Source: Phascolarctobacterium sp.
Lineage (GTDB): Bacteria > Bacillota > Negativicutes > Acidaminococcales > Acidaminococcaceae
Assembly: GCA_030523325.1 (NCBI GenBank)
Contig: JAUNIS010000015.1
Span: 1-56,155, forward strand
Direction of reading: 5' to 3'
DNA length: 56,155 bases
The position numbers and the translations under genes are program-made. The notes under the pieces are model-generated. The model searched no databases. It saw nothing but the letters and a program-made list of their open reading frames with translations, and was not told the DNA's origin. This document shows positions 7,882 to 16,764 of the stretch, piece by piece. The stretch's first letter is position 1, and each line of letters opens with the position of its first letter.

Positions 7882-10049
7882 TAATAAACCTCAAAAGAAT
7901 CCTGCAATCTTTCCGCAAGCAGTGAATATCGCTTTTGCGACTTATCATTAGACACAGCTCTATTAACAGCTGTCTTCATGCCCACAATAATTACTCGCTC
8001 TTTCGCGCGAGTTACCGCTGTATAAATAAGATTACGCTGAAGCATAATATAGTGACTATTAACCATGACGAGAATGACAATGGGATACTCACTACCCTGG
8101 GACTTGTGCACGCTCATAGCATAAGCAAGAGCAAGATCGTTGGTCTCGCCTTGAGCAAAGATTACAAGCTCGCCCTCGGGTCTGTCAGGAAAGGCAACAG
8201 TTATATCCTTGCCGTCAATAGCCACAATGCGACCGATATCTCCGTTAAAAACGTCCTTCTCGTAATTATTTTTCATTTGCATGACCTTGTCACCCACACG
8301 GAACACCCCTGATGGGAAGGTTATCTCCGCTCGTTTTATAGACGGCGGATTCACGCAGGCCTGCAAAAGCTTATTTAAATTTTGTACGCCGCAAGTATTC
8401 TTATGCATGGGCGACAAAACCTGTACGCTACGCCAATCATCTTTGCTCGTGAGCTCAGCATATTTTTTCGCAACAAAATCGGCAGCTGCTTTTTCATCGG
8501 TGAATTCCACTATTTGAAAGTCTGAGTCATCACCTTCGGTAAATACCGGAGCACGTCCAGCATTAATTTTATGTGCGTTAGTAACGATGGGACTGACCTC
8601 GGCCTGACGAAAGACATTGGTCAATCGAACCACAGGCATTTTGTTTGAGTTAATGATATCGTGCAAAACATTGCCAGCGCCAACAGAAGGAAGCTGGTCC
8701 ATGTCACCTACGAAAATTAACCGCGTGCCTCCTCGCACTGCCTTTAAAAGATGATAAGTGAGGGCGATATCCATCATGGATGCTTCGTCGATAATTATCG
8801 CTTCCGCATCTAGCGGGTCCTCGTCGTCCTTGCCAAAATTATAGTAGCCTTGACTTCCGGGTTGATATTCTAATAATCTATGCACAGTTAAAGCGACGTG
8901 ACCGCTGGACTCAGAAAGTCTGCGAGCTGCTCGACCTGTAGGAGCTGCTAGTAAAATGCGGCAACCTGCTTTTTCTAAAACATTCAAGATGCCCTTAACT
9001 ACCGTAGTTTTACCTGTACCAGGACCGCCAGTTAAAACAAAGACGCCGTATTTAAGACTAGCGTGAATCGCTTCCCGTTGTTCATCGGCAAGGGTAATGC
9101 CAGCCTGCTGTTCCCATTTATTGATGATGGATTCCGTGCGCACATGTTTCAAGGGACCTGCACTATCGCGAAGCGCAAGCAGTCTTTTGGCAGCGCCCAC
9201 CTCACAGTGGTAAAGATATTCTGGGTATACAAGTCTGCCCTCGTGAGTTTCTTCAATGCGTAGCTCGTCCCTTTTCATCAATCTATTGAATTCATCCTGC
9301 ACAGGCTCGTGTTCAATTCTCAGAACCTCACTAGCCTTATCTACCAAAACTTGTTCAGGAATACAAGTATGTCCTTTGCCCGCAGCAGTTTGCAGGGTAT
9401 AAGCAATTCCTGCGGCGATGCGCTCTTCACAATCGCGTTCAAGACCAAGACTCATAGCAATTTTATCCGCAGTTATAAAGCCAATACCGTCCACGTCCCT
9501 TGCCAAGCAATACGGATCTTCTTTAATGCGAATAATAGCTGTGGACCCATAAACCGCATGTAGCCTAGCTGCATAACCACTGGAAATGCCATTGCTTTCT
9601 AAAAAAAGCATTAGTTCACGCAGTTCGGATAGAGAATTATATGCTTCAGCTATCTGCTCTGCCTTCTTTTTAGAGATACCCTTGACCTCGGCTAAGCGTT
9701 TAGGATGATTGGCAAAAATATCTAGAGTGTCCGCACCAAATTTATCCACAATGCGAGCTGCGGTAACGGGACCAACACCTGGGATAGCTCCGCTGGCTAA
9801 AAAACGTTCGATTCCCTCCGTGCTCGTTGGCTCTACAATTTTTAAAATAACAATATTAAATTGGCGACCAAAGCGAGGATGCTCCACCCATTCACCATCC
9901 ATAGAGATATTTTCCCCAAGATAAGGCGCGTTGCCTCTGTAAACGGCTGAGAAAATTCCGTAAGCCTTGTTAGACACACGCAGCACTGAATACATGCCAT
10001 CATCACTTGCAAAAACAATATTTTCGACTATTGCTTGAACATTTTCCAT
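7881..10049 (-). CDS. recD2: RecD2-type ATP-dependent DNA helicase
   Basis: A 722-residue superfamily 1B helicase. The N-terminal part (about 1-300) has the OB-like region and helix-hairpin-helix repeats seen in RecD2 (SGAIPGVGPVTAARI near residue 90, then a second copy). The motor has Walker A GGPGTGKTT (about 341-349), Walker B IIIDEAS (about 418-424), GDMDQLPSVGAG (about 448-459), and the C-terminal SF1 motifs YAMSVHKSQGSEYP and YTAVTRAKE. RecD2 unwinds DNA 5' to 3' independently of RecBC and is common in Firmicutes. The start is the ATG at 10049. It is the first gene of an operon with comF and the permease, and is divergent from the gene at 10233. Confidence 0.95.
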   Translation of the reverse strand: MENVQAIVENIVFASDDGMYSVLRVSNKAYGIFSAVYRGNAPYLGENISMDGEWVEHPRFGRQFNIVILKIVEPTSTEGIERFLASGAIPGVGPVTAARIVDKFGADTLDIFANHPKRLAEVKGISKKKAEQIAEAYNSLSELRELMLFLESNGISSGYAARLHAVYGSTAIIRIKEDPYCLARDVDGIGFITADKIAMSLGLERDCEERIAAGIAYTLQTAAGKGHTCIPEQVLVDKASEVLRIEHEPVQDEFNRLMKRDELRIEETHEGRLVYPEYLYHCEVGAAKRLLALRDSAGPLKHVRTESIINKWEQQAGITLADEQREAIHASLKYGVFVLTGGPGTGKTTVVKGILNVLEKAGCRILLAAPTGRAARRLSESSGHVALTVHRLLEYQPGSQGYYNFGKDDEDPLDAEAIIIDEASMMDIALTYHLLKAVRGGTRLIFVGDMDQLPSVGAGNVLHDIINSNKMPVVRLTNVFRQAEVSPIVTNAHKINAGRAPVFTEGDDSDFQIVEFTDEKAAADFVAKKYAELTSKDDWRSVQVLSPMHKNTCGVQNLNKLLQACVNPPSIKRAEITFPSGVFRVGDKVMQMKNNYEKDVFNGDIGRIVAIDGKDITVAFPDRPEGELVIFAQGETNDLALAYAMSVHKSQGSEYPIVILVMVNSHYIMLQRNLIYTAVTRAKERVIIVGMKTAVNRAVSNDKSQKRYSLLAERLQDSFEVY

Positions 10050-10171
10050 ACTTCACCAATTTTCCTAACACGAAATTAATAATTCAGTGAAAAATTTTTC
10101 TTCACACAAACAACCAATATATATTATAACACAAAATTTCTTGCTTATCCCTTAAACTTAGCAGTTTTGCT

Positions 10172-10201
10172 TTGACAACTAGTAATATTTTCATATATAA
10201 T
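10172..10201 (+). promoter_or_regulatory. Sigma-70-type promoter for the AdoMet decarboxylase-like gene
   Basis: A perfect -35 TTGACA (10172-10177) and perfect -10 TATAAT (10196-10201) are separated by 18 bp, placing the start of transcription about 25 bases before the GTG start of the next gene. This is one of the strongest promoters visible in the window. Confidence 0.8.
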
Positions 10202-10232
10202 TGTTATATATTTTCTTTTTTCGAGGTGTACC

Positions 10233-10703
10233 GTGAGCGAACTCAAATATGCTGGTAAATTAATAGCAATTGACATGTACAATTGTGGTACTTCTAAAAT
10301 CTCCGACAGCAATGTTGCCGAAGACCTTTTACGAGAAGGCTGCATTAAAAATAATATGCAAATCAAAGAAATCATCGGCGCTCGAGAGGACGATGCCGAG
10401 GATTATTCTCTCTTCGCAGTCTGTGCGTTAGGTCATGTTACTCTGCATATTTACCCAGAGCTTGGCTATATCGCAGCCGATATTCTCTCCTGCAAAGACG
10501 ATGTAGATTTGATGGGCATGTCTAAATATTTGCGCGAAGCATTTTTGTGTGACAAAATTAAAACTACCATTGTTGACCGTGGTGACTTTGGCAATAGCCA
10601 AGACATGAAGCCCAACAAACGTTCCGCTACCACTTGGATGCGTCGCACCCAAAATTTGGGCGGCAAAATCAAAAAAGTTATGCTCAAGCCTCGTTCTATG
10701 TAA
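10233..10703 (+). CDS. S-adenosylmethionine decarboxylase-like protein lacking the pyruvoyl serine
   Basis: A 156-residue relative of the bacterial AdoMet decarboxylase proenzyme (SpeD/SpeH). Active family members self-cleave at Glu-Ser in a segment resembling ISESHLTIHTWPE and turn the serine into pyruvoyl. Here the aligned segment is VCALGHVTLHIYPE: the serine position is Gly67 (codon GGT at 10431-10433) and the preceding Glu is Leu. The later family residues His (His72) and Cys (Cys87, ILSCKDD) are kept. A basic tail of about 30 residues extends beyond the usual end. The fold is therefore probably intact but pyruvoyl-dependent decarboxylation is not possible by the known route. It may be a regulatory prozyme-like partner or have a different function. 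GTG start with GAGGTG upstream; monocistronic between a strong promoter and a terminator. Confidence 0.75.
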   Translation: MSELKYAGKLIAIDMYNCGTSKISDSNVAEDLLREGCIKNNMQIKEIIGAREDDAEDYSLFAVCALGHVTLHIYPELGYIAADILSCKDDVDLMGMSKYLREAFLCDKIKTTIVDRGDFGNSQDMKPNKRSATTWMRRTQNLGGKIKKVMLKPRSM

Positions 10704-10709
10704 AATTTT

Positions 10710-10737
10710 AGCTACCTCATAGCGAGGTAGCTTTTTT
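10710..10737 (+). terminator. Intrinsic terminator
   Basis: A perfect 9-bp stem (10710-10718 with 10724-10732, loop ATAGC) is followed by six T, starting seven bases after the stop of the AdoMet decarboxylase-like gene. Confidence 0.9.
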
Positions 10738-10847
10738 AAACCATTGTTCTTGAAAATTTCTCGTTTTTTGCAAAATTTATCGACCCATCGCAAAGATGCA
10801 GCTCGGCATTTTTTGCAAAGCTCGAGGATTTTTACGGAGGATTTTAA

Positions 10848-11540
10848 ATGAAGCATTTAATGTGGGATATCGACGGTACCCTGCTTTTGACGAATTTGGC
10901 TGGCTACGACGCTTTATGCAAAGCAGTAAAGGATTATTATTTCTTGGATGCCTACGAAATTCGTCAAAGCTTAGCTGGTCGCACCGATTCCGATATCATT
11001 AAAAAAATCATTCTCAATATCCGCGGACGTTTTCTCCCGGCCGAGGCTGCAAGCATTCTCATTCGCTATGACATTCAGCTTGCCAAAGAATTGCCTACTC
11101 ACAAGGGCAAAATTATGAAGAATGTGGAAAAAACCTTGGCATATTTTATGCGCGAGGACTCCAAGTACGAAAACTGCCTTTGTACTGGCAACATTAAAAA
11201 TGGTGCAAAGCAAAAGCTCGCTTATTACAATTTAGACAAATATTTTAATTTTAATCATTCTGTTTTTGGCGAATTAGCTGAAGAGCGGTCCGAGCTAGCA
11301 AAATATGCCCTCAGTCGTATTTATCTGGAAGACCGTTCTACCTTACCTAGCGATTTCATTTTTATCGGCGATACTCCTAACGATGTTCGCTGTGCCAAGG
11401 CAATCGGTGCTCGCTGCATCATTGTTCTAGATGGTTCTGCTTCTAAGCGGGAGGATTTCGCTGAAGTTAATCCTTGGAAGCTTCTTGACTGCCTACCCGA
11501 TGATCCAGCTGAATTTGAACGTCTCTTAGACGAAGAATAA
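10848..11540 (+). CDS. HAD-superfamily phosphatase (phosphoglycolate phosphatase-like)
   Basis: A 230-residue haloacid dehalogenase-type hydrolase. Motif I is WDIDGTLL (nucleophile Asp7, acid Asp9), a helical cap follows (about residues 15-80), motif II lies in CLCTGN and motif IV is FIGDTPNDVRCA. This layout is that of subfamily I phosphatases such as Gph/PGP, which hydrolyse small phosphate esters; the substrate cannot be told from sequence. ATG start with ACGGAGG upstream. The pentapeptide-repeat gene follows after 11 bp, so the two are likely co-transcribed. Confidence 0.88.
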   Translation: MKHLMWDIDGTLLLTNLAGYDALCKAVKDYYFLDAYEIRQSLAGRTDSDIIKKIILNIRGRFLPAEAASILIRYDIQLAKELPTHKGKIMKNVEKTLAYFMREDSKYENCLCTGNIKNGAKQKLAYYNLDKYFNFNHSVFGELAEERSELAKYALSRIYLEDRSTLPSDFIFIGDTPNDVRCAKAIGARCIIVLDGSASKREDFAEVNPWKLLDCLPDDPAEFERLLDEE

Positions 11541-11551
11541 AGAGGTCCATT

Positions 11552-12304
11552 ATGCTTAAAACCTTAGCAAAAATTTTTGCTCTCGGAATTTTACTTTGCT
11601 CTAGCTCCCTCGCCTACGCCTATAGTAACGGAGACCTTGAGGCTGTAAAAAATGGTGCGTCCTGTATAAATGGCGATTTATCAGGTGCAGATCTGTCCGG
11701 CTTAAATTTGAGTGGTCGCGATTTTTCTGGCACGGATTTTCGTGATGCCCGGATGGTTGGCACAGAATTTTCTAAAGCGAATCTAACGAAAGCCAATTTT
11801 CATCGTGCAACAATTAACAAAGCCATCATGCGCGGAGCAAATCTATCCGAAACAGATTTATCCTATGCTCTATGTGTAGAAACTAATTTTACTAATGCAA
11901 GCTTGCGTCACGCGAACCTTTATCGTGCTCAACTCGTTGGCGCAAGACTTTTAAATGCGGATTTTCGCTTCATCAACGCTGATGAAATTTCCTTAGACAA
12001 GGTCAATGCAGATTTCGCCGATTTTAGTTACGCCTCCCTGCCCTACGCCTGGGTTCGTGAAGCGCACTTTAATAATGCAAGCTTTAGGGGTGCCAATATG
12101 TACGCGTCCCATTTAAACGGCAGCGATCTTAAAGAGGCCGATTGTCGCAGTGCTAAGCTAGGCAAGGCTTATCTAAATAATACAAGCCTTATCGGCACCA
12201 ATTTTGACAAAGCCATCTTAGATGGTGCAGATTTACGCGGGGCTAAGCTCGCCTTTACTCAATTCGGTACTGCAAGTAAAGTAGATACTTTATTCGACAA
12301 ATAA
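11552..12304 (+). CDS. Exported pentapeptide-repeat protein
   Basis: A 250-residue protein with a signal peptide (about residues 1-24, ending YAYA before YSNGD) followed almost to the end by A-(D/N)-(L/F)-x-x repeats, for example GADLSGLNLSGRDFSGTDF. Such repeats fold into a right-handed square beta-helix. Family members include DNA-gyrase mimics, but those are cytoplasmic; here the signal peptide points to the periplasm or cell surface, where the function of such proteins is mostly unknown. ATG start with GAGG eight bases upstream, co-transcribed with the HAD gene and followed by a terminator. Confidence 0.88.
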   Translation: MLKTLAKIFALGILLCSSSLAYAYSNGDLEAVKNGASCINGDLSGADLSGLNLSGRDFSGTDFRDARMVGTEFSKANLTKANFHRATINKAIMRGANLSETDLSYALCVETNFTNASLRHANLYRAQLVGARLLNADFRFINADEISLDKVNADFADFSYASLPYAWVREAHFNNASFRGANMYASHLNGSDLKEADCRSAKLGKAYLNNTSLIGTNFDKAILDGADLRGAKLAFTQFGTASKVDTLFDK

Positions 12305-12336
12305 AATAGACAATGAGAAATCACTTTAACAAAAAG

Positions 12337-12381
12337 GACCTAGTGTTACCAATCAATCGGTTTCACTAGGTCTGCTTTTTT
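12337..12381 (+). terminator. Intrinsic terminator after the pentapeptide-repeat gene
   Basis: A 9-bp stem (12337-12345 with 12364-12372) carries an inner ACC/GGT pairing across symmetric TT bulges. TGC and a run of six T follow on the plus strand. The only gene upstream on this strand ends at 12304. Confidence 0.8.
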
Positions 12382-12423
12382 ACTTTTGGGTAAACTATTT
12401 AAGGATTATCTGGGCTCGACAAA

Positions 12424-13536
12424 TTATTTGAAGATTTCGTGAGCAACCATCATCTTTTCAACTTGCTTTTCATCTACCTCGTATTTTATGCCATTGGTAT
12501 CGTCAGGAACGATAATGGTGCAATCCTTAGTAATATTTACATAAGGAATGGTAATGTCTTCTGCAAAATAACGGTTAGAAGCGGCTACGTCATGAGCAAG
12601 CTCGGAGAAACCGGGCAGAGATGCGAAGGAAACGTTTTGCGCACGACCAATACCAAGCTCGGTCATACCGCCGCACCAAACAGGAATATTATGCTCTACG
12701 CAGAGGTCATGAATACGTTTAGCTTCATAAATACCGCCGCAACGAGAAGATTTAATGTTAATTACACGGCAGCTATTTAATTCGATAGCAGCCTTCGCAA
12801 TTTCGTAGGAGTCGATGGACTCGTCCAAGCAAATAGGAGTCTTCAAAGCTGCTTGCAGTTTTGCATGGTCAACGATATCGCTTTCGCCCAAAGGTTGTTC
12901 AATGTATTCCAGGTTAAATTCGTCCATAGCCTTGAAGAGATCGATATCGGCCAAGGTATAAGCGCTGTTTGCATCAACAGTCATAACGATATCGGGATAT
13001 TCCTTACGAACAGCCTTGAGGATTTCGTAGTCCTTGCCGGGTTTAATTTTAATTTTGGTACGATGATAACCTTGTGCCAAATATTTTTCGATTTGCGCCA
13101 AGAGAGAAGGAATGTCTTTTTCCATGCCCAAAGATACACCAACCTTAATTTCGTCTTGAGTACCACCAAGCAAGGTCTTCAGAGATTTACCGGTTTGTTG
13201 CACAACAATTTCCCAAAGAGCATTTTCTACAGCTGCCTTAGCCAAACGATTACCAACGATATATTTAAATTGCTTCATGAAAGCTTCCGGGCTCTCGATG
13301 TCTGTGTGAAGAATTCTCGGAATGATTAAATTCTTCAAAACGTGGAGAACGGTGCCATTGTCTTCGTCATTGTAAAACGGACCATGGAAAGCTTTACATT
13401 CACCCCAACCAATGCAACCTTCGGAATAAATTTTTACCAGAATTGCATCGCGAACTTCAAACTTGGTGAAGCTTGTTTCAAAGGGATGGGAGAACGGGTT
13501 GTTAACACGGATAAGATCAATGCGGTCGATACGCAT
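12424..13536 (-). CDS. Enolase-superfamily enzyme of the NSAR/OSBS type (N-succinylamino acid racemase / o-succinylbenzoate synthase)
   Basis: A 370-residue member of the muconate-lactonizing subgroup. The catalytic lysine motif is KIKIK (161-165), the metal ligands are Asp188 (VDANSAY), Glu213 (YIEQPLG) and Asp238 (CLDES), and the second catalytic lysine is Lys262 (NIKSSRCGG). The C-terminal WCGGMTELGIGRAQN stretch is characteristic of the NSAR/OSBS family. These enzymes make o-succinylbenzoate for menaquinone and/or racemise N-succinyl amino acids. No other menaquinone gene is in the window, which leans towards a racemase role, but sequence alone does not separate the two. I chose the ATG at 13536, preceded by AAGGAAG, over an in-frame TTG at 13554. 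Confidence 0.85.
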   Translation of the reverse strand: MRIDRIDLIRVNNPFSHPFETSFTKFEVRDAILVKIYSEGCIGWGECKAFHGPFYNDEDNGTVLHVLKNLIIPRILHTDIESPEAFMKQFKYIVGNRLAKAAVENALWEIVVQQTGKSLKTLLGGTQDEIKVGVSLGMEKDIPSLLAQIEKYLAQGYHRTKIKIKPGKDYEILKAVRKEYPDIVMTVDANSAYTLADIDLFKAMDEFNLEYIEQPLGESDIVDHAKLQAALKTPICLDESIDSYEIAKAAIELNSCRVINIKSSRCGGIYEAKRIHDLCVEHNIPVWCGGMTELGIGRAQNVSFASLPGFSELAHDVAASNRYFAEDITIPYVNITKDCTIIVPDDTNGIKYEVDEKQVEKMMVAHEIFK

Positions 13537-13686
13537 GGAAACACTTCCTTTCAAATTAAAAAATATTGATAATTTTACAATTACTTACATCAAATTATAG
13601 CAAAATACTAAAGCTTGTACAATAAACAAGTAATGTATACGTGCAAGAAAAAAGAAATTGTCAAAAAAGTTACTAAAAAATTGCTT

Positions 13687-14532
13687 TTATGCTTTTAAAA
13701 AAGCTTTTACCTCTGCTACTCTTTTGAGCCCTTCGGCCCTGCCTATCTCGTACACCCTGCGCACCTCGTCCGGTGTCGTAAGAGGAGCAATGTTCAAGGC
13801 CTCGGGAGGACGGATGAGGATAATCTCACCACTTTTTTCTTTAGCATCCAGCATCTCCATAGTTTCGTTATACATAATGTAGCGCTCTTCTAAAGCTTTA
13901 GCTAAAACCGGGTACTTACGTAGGAAAAGTTTGATGAGCCACATAGCCGGCAATTTTTTCTTGCGAAAGCCGTAAGGCTGAGTACAAATAACGACATTGC
14001 GATCATAGCCGAGCTTTTCGAAAAATTTTAGAGGCACGCTGTCAGCAGTTCCACCATCTGACAGCTTCATACCATCTTGATTGACAATTGTCGAAACTAC
14101 GGGTATGGACGCGGATGCTCTGAGCCATTCCAGTTCATCTTCGTCAAAGCATTCTAGTTTTTTATAAACTGCTTCACCCGTTTCCATATTAGTACAAACA
14201 CAATAGAACTCCATAGGGTTCGCCTTGTAAGCTTCTATGTCGAAAACATCTACACGCATCGGCAAATCGTCGTAGTAAAATTTTTTATTGTATAAATCGC
14301 CAGAGGTAAAGAGTGAACGAAAACCAGTGTAACGAGAATCATTGCAGAACTTGGAATTATAGCGCAATACGCGGCCGATTTGTTTAGACTTGTAGTTACA
14401 ACCAAAGGCTGCACCAGCACTAACACCAATGCCCCCGTCAAACTCTATGCTATTTTCCATGAACACATCAATAACTCCAGCCGTAAAGAGGCCACGCATT
14501 GCGCCGCCCTCCATCACGAGCCCTCTCTTCAC
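13687..14532 (-). CDS. Patatin-like phospholipase family protein
   Basis: A 281-residue cytosolic-looking protein with all patatin motifs: the oxyanion loop EGGAMRGLF (8-16), the nucleophile elbow GVSAG (Ser38) and the catalytic Asp in SDGG (Asp159). It matches the short bacterial patatin family of about 280-300 residues that hydrolyses acyl esters of lipids; no signal peptide or membrane helix is seen. The start is GTG at 14532 with a G-rich ribosome-binding site seven bases upstream. It is flanked by unrelated genes and appears to be transcribed alone. Confidence 0.9.
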   Translation of the reverse strand: MKRGLVMEGGAMRGLFTAGVIDVFMENSIEFDGGIGVSAGAAFGCNYKSKQIGRVLRYNSKFCNDSRYTGFRSLFTSGDLYNKKFYYDDLPMRVDVFDIEAYKANPMEFYCVCTNMETGEAVYKKLECFDEDELEWLRASASIPVVSTIVNQDGMKLSDGGTADSVPLKFFEKLGYDRNVVICTQPYGFRKKKLPAMWLIKLFLRKYPVLAKALEERYIMYNETMEMLDAKEKSGEIILIRPPEALNIAPLTTPDEVRRVYEIGRAEGLKRVAEVKAFLKA

Positions 14533-14602
14533 ACCTGGTCCCCCCTTTGGAACTATAACGAACTTTTGAAAAAAGCTTTAGCGTAGTGGATTAACCAAGT
14601 TA

Positions 14603-14634
14603 AATTAGCAATTAGAAATGAGCAATTGCTAATT
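14603..14634. repeat. Palindromic AATTAGCAATT / AATTGCTAATT element
   Basis: An 11-bp perfect inverted repeat (14603-14613 with 14624-14634) sits just downstream of the hydroxyacid oxidase stop (14650). The loop contains AGAAATGAGC, which is related to the AAATTAGTAATGAGCAATT element found at 29140-29158 and 30332-30350. It could act as a weak terminator for the oxidase gene and looks like a member of a small interspersed repeat family. Confidence 0.5.
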
Positions 14635-14649
14635 GGTTTTGCTTATCTC

Positions 14650-15663
14650 TTAGAGTTTACTTACCATACTACGATCTATTTCGGACAATTTTCTTGCTCC
14701 GCACATCAGCATAGCGTCTTCAAGCTCGCCTGCGAGCTTGTCAACCAAGACTTTGATTCCTTCTTCCCCAGCCCCGTAAGCGGCTACGACGAAGGGACGA
14801 GCGATAATGACACCGTCTGCACCAAGCGCGATAGCTTTAAAGATATCGGCACCTGAGCGAATGCCTCCATCGACAAGAATTTTTACTTTGCCTTTAATTG
14901 CTTCAGCGATTTGAGGAAGAACCTCGGCTGTGGGCATACAATCATCCAGCACGCGACCGCCATGATTGGAAACAACAATTGCATAGGCCCCTGCTTCGAC
15001 AGCCTTGAGAGCTCCCTTAACAGTCATAACTCCTTTAACGATGAAAGGAATGCCTGCATCGTCAATAATCGCTTTCAATTCTTCTACGGATTTAGGACCA
15101 GCAGGAGGAGTGCAATGCTTTAAGAAAGGCAAGCCAGCTCCATCAACGTCCATAGCTACTGCGAACGAACCAGATGCTTTCACAAGTTCCATGCGTTCAG
15201 CAACCGTATCCTTGTACCAAGGCTTGCAGGTAGGAATACCCATGCCATTATTTGCCTTAATAACAGTGCTTGCTGCAACCATCATATTTCCATTAACGCC
15301 ATCACCAGTCATTGCCGCTATACCAGCCTTAGCACAGCCAGGAACTAAAACATTATTATATTCGATATCCGTATATTTCTCGCCGTAATGCATTTTCATA
15401 GCGCCAACCGGACCAGCAAAGACAGGAATCTTAAAAGTTTTTCCTGCAAATGCAAAGCTCATATCAACACTATCGCCTGCGCAGAGAGTATCCATATTCA
15501 AACGAACTCTTTGCCAAGCCTCCCAATTTAAAACTGCTTGGGCATTACGTGAGCCAGGTCCAGGAATTTGCGAACCACAAGCCTTACCATTACAAACAGG
15601 GCAAGCCTTGCAAACAGGACCAATATTTCCGCGAGCCGCGGATAAAACCTCTTGGTAATTCAT
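14650..15663 (-). CDS. FMN-dependent alpha-hydroxyacid oxidase/dehydrogenase (LldD/lactate oxidase-like)
   Basis: A 337-residue TIM-barrel flavoenzyme. The family active-site motif is SNHGGRVLDDC, and the phosphate-binding loops LVDGGIRSGADIFKAIALGA and IIARP bind FMN. Members oxidise L-lactate, glycolate or similar 2-hydroxyacids. The first 30 residues carry four cysteines in CKACPVCNGKACG, which standard lactate oxidases lack and which could bind a metal or Fe-S centre; this is inference. The start is the ATG at 15663 with GAGGAG upstream. It is flanked by a palindromic element downstream and a 129-bp gap upstream, so it is probably monocistronic. Confidence 0.85.
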   Translation of the reverse strand: MNYQEVLSAARGNIGPVCKACPVCNGKACGSQIPGPGSRNAQAVLNWEAWQRVRLNMDTLCAGDSVDMSFAFAGKTFKIPVFAGPVGAMKMHYGEKYTDIEYNNVLVPGCAKAGIAAMTGDGVNGNMMVAASTVIKANNGMGIPTCKPWYKDTVAERMELVKASGSFAVAMDVDGAGLPFLKHCTPPAGPKSVEELKAIIDDAGIPFIVKGVMTVKGALKAVEAGAYAIVVSNHGGRVLDDCMPTAEVLPQIAEAIKGKVKILVDGGIRSGADIFKAIALGADGVIIARPFVVAAYGAGEEGIKVLVDKLAGELEDAMLMCGARKLSEIDRSMVSKL

Positions 15664-15792
15664 ATGTATTCTCCTCACTATCTAAAAAATTGTAGTTATG
15701 AAATTATATCGGAAGACCGTTACAGTGCTGAGTGCATATGTATTTAATTCGGAATTAATTTATCTGCACTCTTTAAGTTTCCTTCTAACGAA

Positions 15793-16284
15793 TTATCGCA
15801 TATTGATAAACTGCAGATCCACCCCAAAGTCTTCTGCCTTGAGCATTTGAATTACGGCTTGCAGGTCATCCTTTTTGGCACCTGCTACACGGACTTGGTT
15901 GTCTTGGATTTGGGCTGTTACTTTAAGTTTGCTTGCTTTGATGGCTGCTACGATTTTTTTGCCTTGTTCTTTCGAGATACCTTGTTGAATTTTTAATTCT
16001 TGGCGCACGGTATTTTTCGCAGCGGGCTCGATTTTTCCAGGAACAATAGCACGCAAAGGAATACCACGCTTAGCCATTTTTTGACGTATCATATCAAGGA
16101 TGGCTCCGGTCTTGTAGTCATCTTCAGCTGTAAGCTTTACACAGTCGTCCACAAGCTCAACAGTTGCGTTAGAGCCGCGGAAATCGTAACGTTGAGAAAT
16201 TTCTTTTTTAACTTGGTTGACAGCGTTGTCCATCTCTTGCATATCAACTTGAGAAACAACGTCGAAGCTTGAATCTTTAGCCAT
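15793..16284 (-). CDS. yajQ: YajQ-family nucleotide-binding protein
   Basis: At 163 residues this is exactly the normal length for YajQ (DUF520). It opens with the typical SSFDVVSQVDMQEMDNAVNQ and contains SQRYDFRGS and KKIVAAIKASKLKVTAQIQ, and ends in a second RRM-like half. YajQ proteins bind nucleotides, and some bind cyclic di-GMP and act as co-regulators. I chose the ATG at 16284 because GGAGG lies eight bases before it. It starts 18 bp after the DUF3783 stop, indicating co-transcription. Confidence 0.95.
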   Translation of the reverse strand: MAKDSSFDVVSQVDMQEMDNAVNQVKKEISQRYDFRGSNATVELVDDCVKLTAEDDYKTGAILDMIRQKMAKRGIPLRAIVPGKIEPAAKNTVRQELKIQQGISKEQGKKIVAAIKASKLKVTAQIQDNQVRVAGAKKDDLQAVIQMLKAEDFGVDLQFINMR

Positions 16285-16302
16285 TTTACGTACCTCCAAA
16301 TT

Positions 16303-16698
16303 TTACTTATGTACTCGGCCAGGCTTATTAGCCCTCATATACTCGTGTTCTTTTTTGAGTTCGGTCATGAGTTCGATTGCGGACCATTTGGCATTCGTCG
16401 GCGTGAGTACACATTTTAGATCAATATTTTTTAAAATTTTATTTTTGCGAATTCCACTAAGGAGTCTGTCCATATCGGGTCGATTGAAGCCGCACATAAT
16501 AATCATTTCGTCAGCAGCTTCGTCACCAGCATATTTTTCCCCAGCAGAAAATTCTTCGAGCCCTGCTGCAAAGCCAATGGGGTTTTGCATGTCCTCACGT
16601 AAAATTTGTTTGCACTGTGCCTTAACAATGAAGGAAACCATCTTCAAGGCCTGCAAACGTTCTGCTGTAAAATTATAAGCTAAAACTTGCTTAATCAT
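16303..16698 (-). CDS. DUF3783 domain protein
   Basis: A 131-residue soluble protein of unknown function. The C-terminal half (ADEMIIMCGFNRPDMDRLL, then LKCVLTPTNAKWSAIELMTELKKEHE) matches my recollection of DUF3783, a small family found mainly in anaerobic Firmicutes. No catalytic motif is evident. ATG start with GGAGGAAAC upstream; it leads a two-gene unit with yajQ. Confidence 0.75.
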   Translation of the reverse strand: MIKQVLAYNFTAERLQALKMVSFIVKAQCKQILREDMQNPIGFAAGLEEFSAGEKYAGDEAADEMIIMCGFNRPDMDRLLSGIRKNKILKNIDLKCVLTPTNAKWSAIELMTELKKEHEYMRANKPGRVHK

Positions 16699-16764
16699 AA
16701 GTTTCCTCCTTACGTGAATATCTTATTAATTGTATCATAATATCTGACTTTTATAAATGCTGAC

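Noticed and set aside
10052..10107. TTCACCA and TTCACAC words upstream of recD2 as part of the 11-bp repeat family
   Set aside because: The words are single or wrongly spaced, with no second half-site 11 or 22 bp away.
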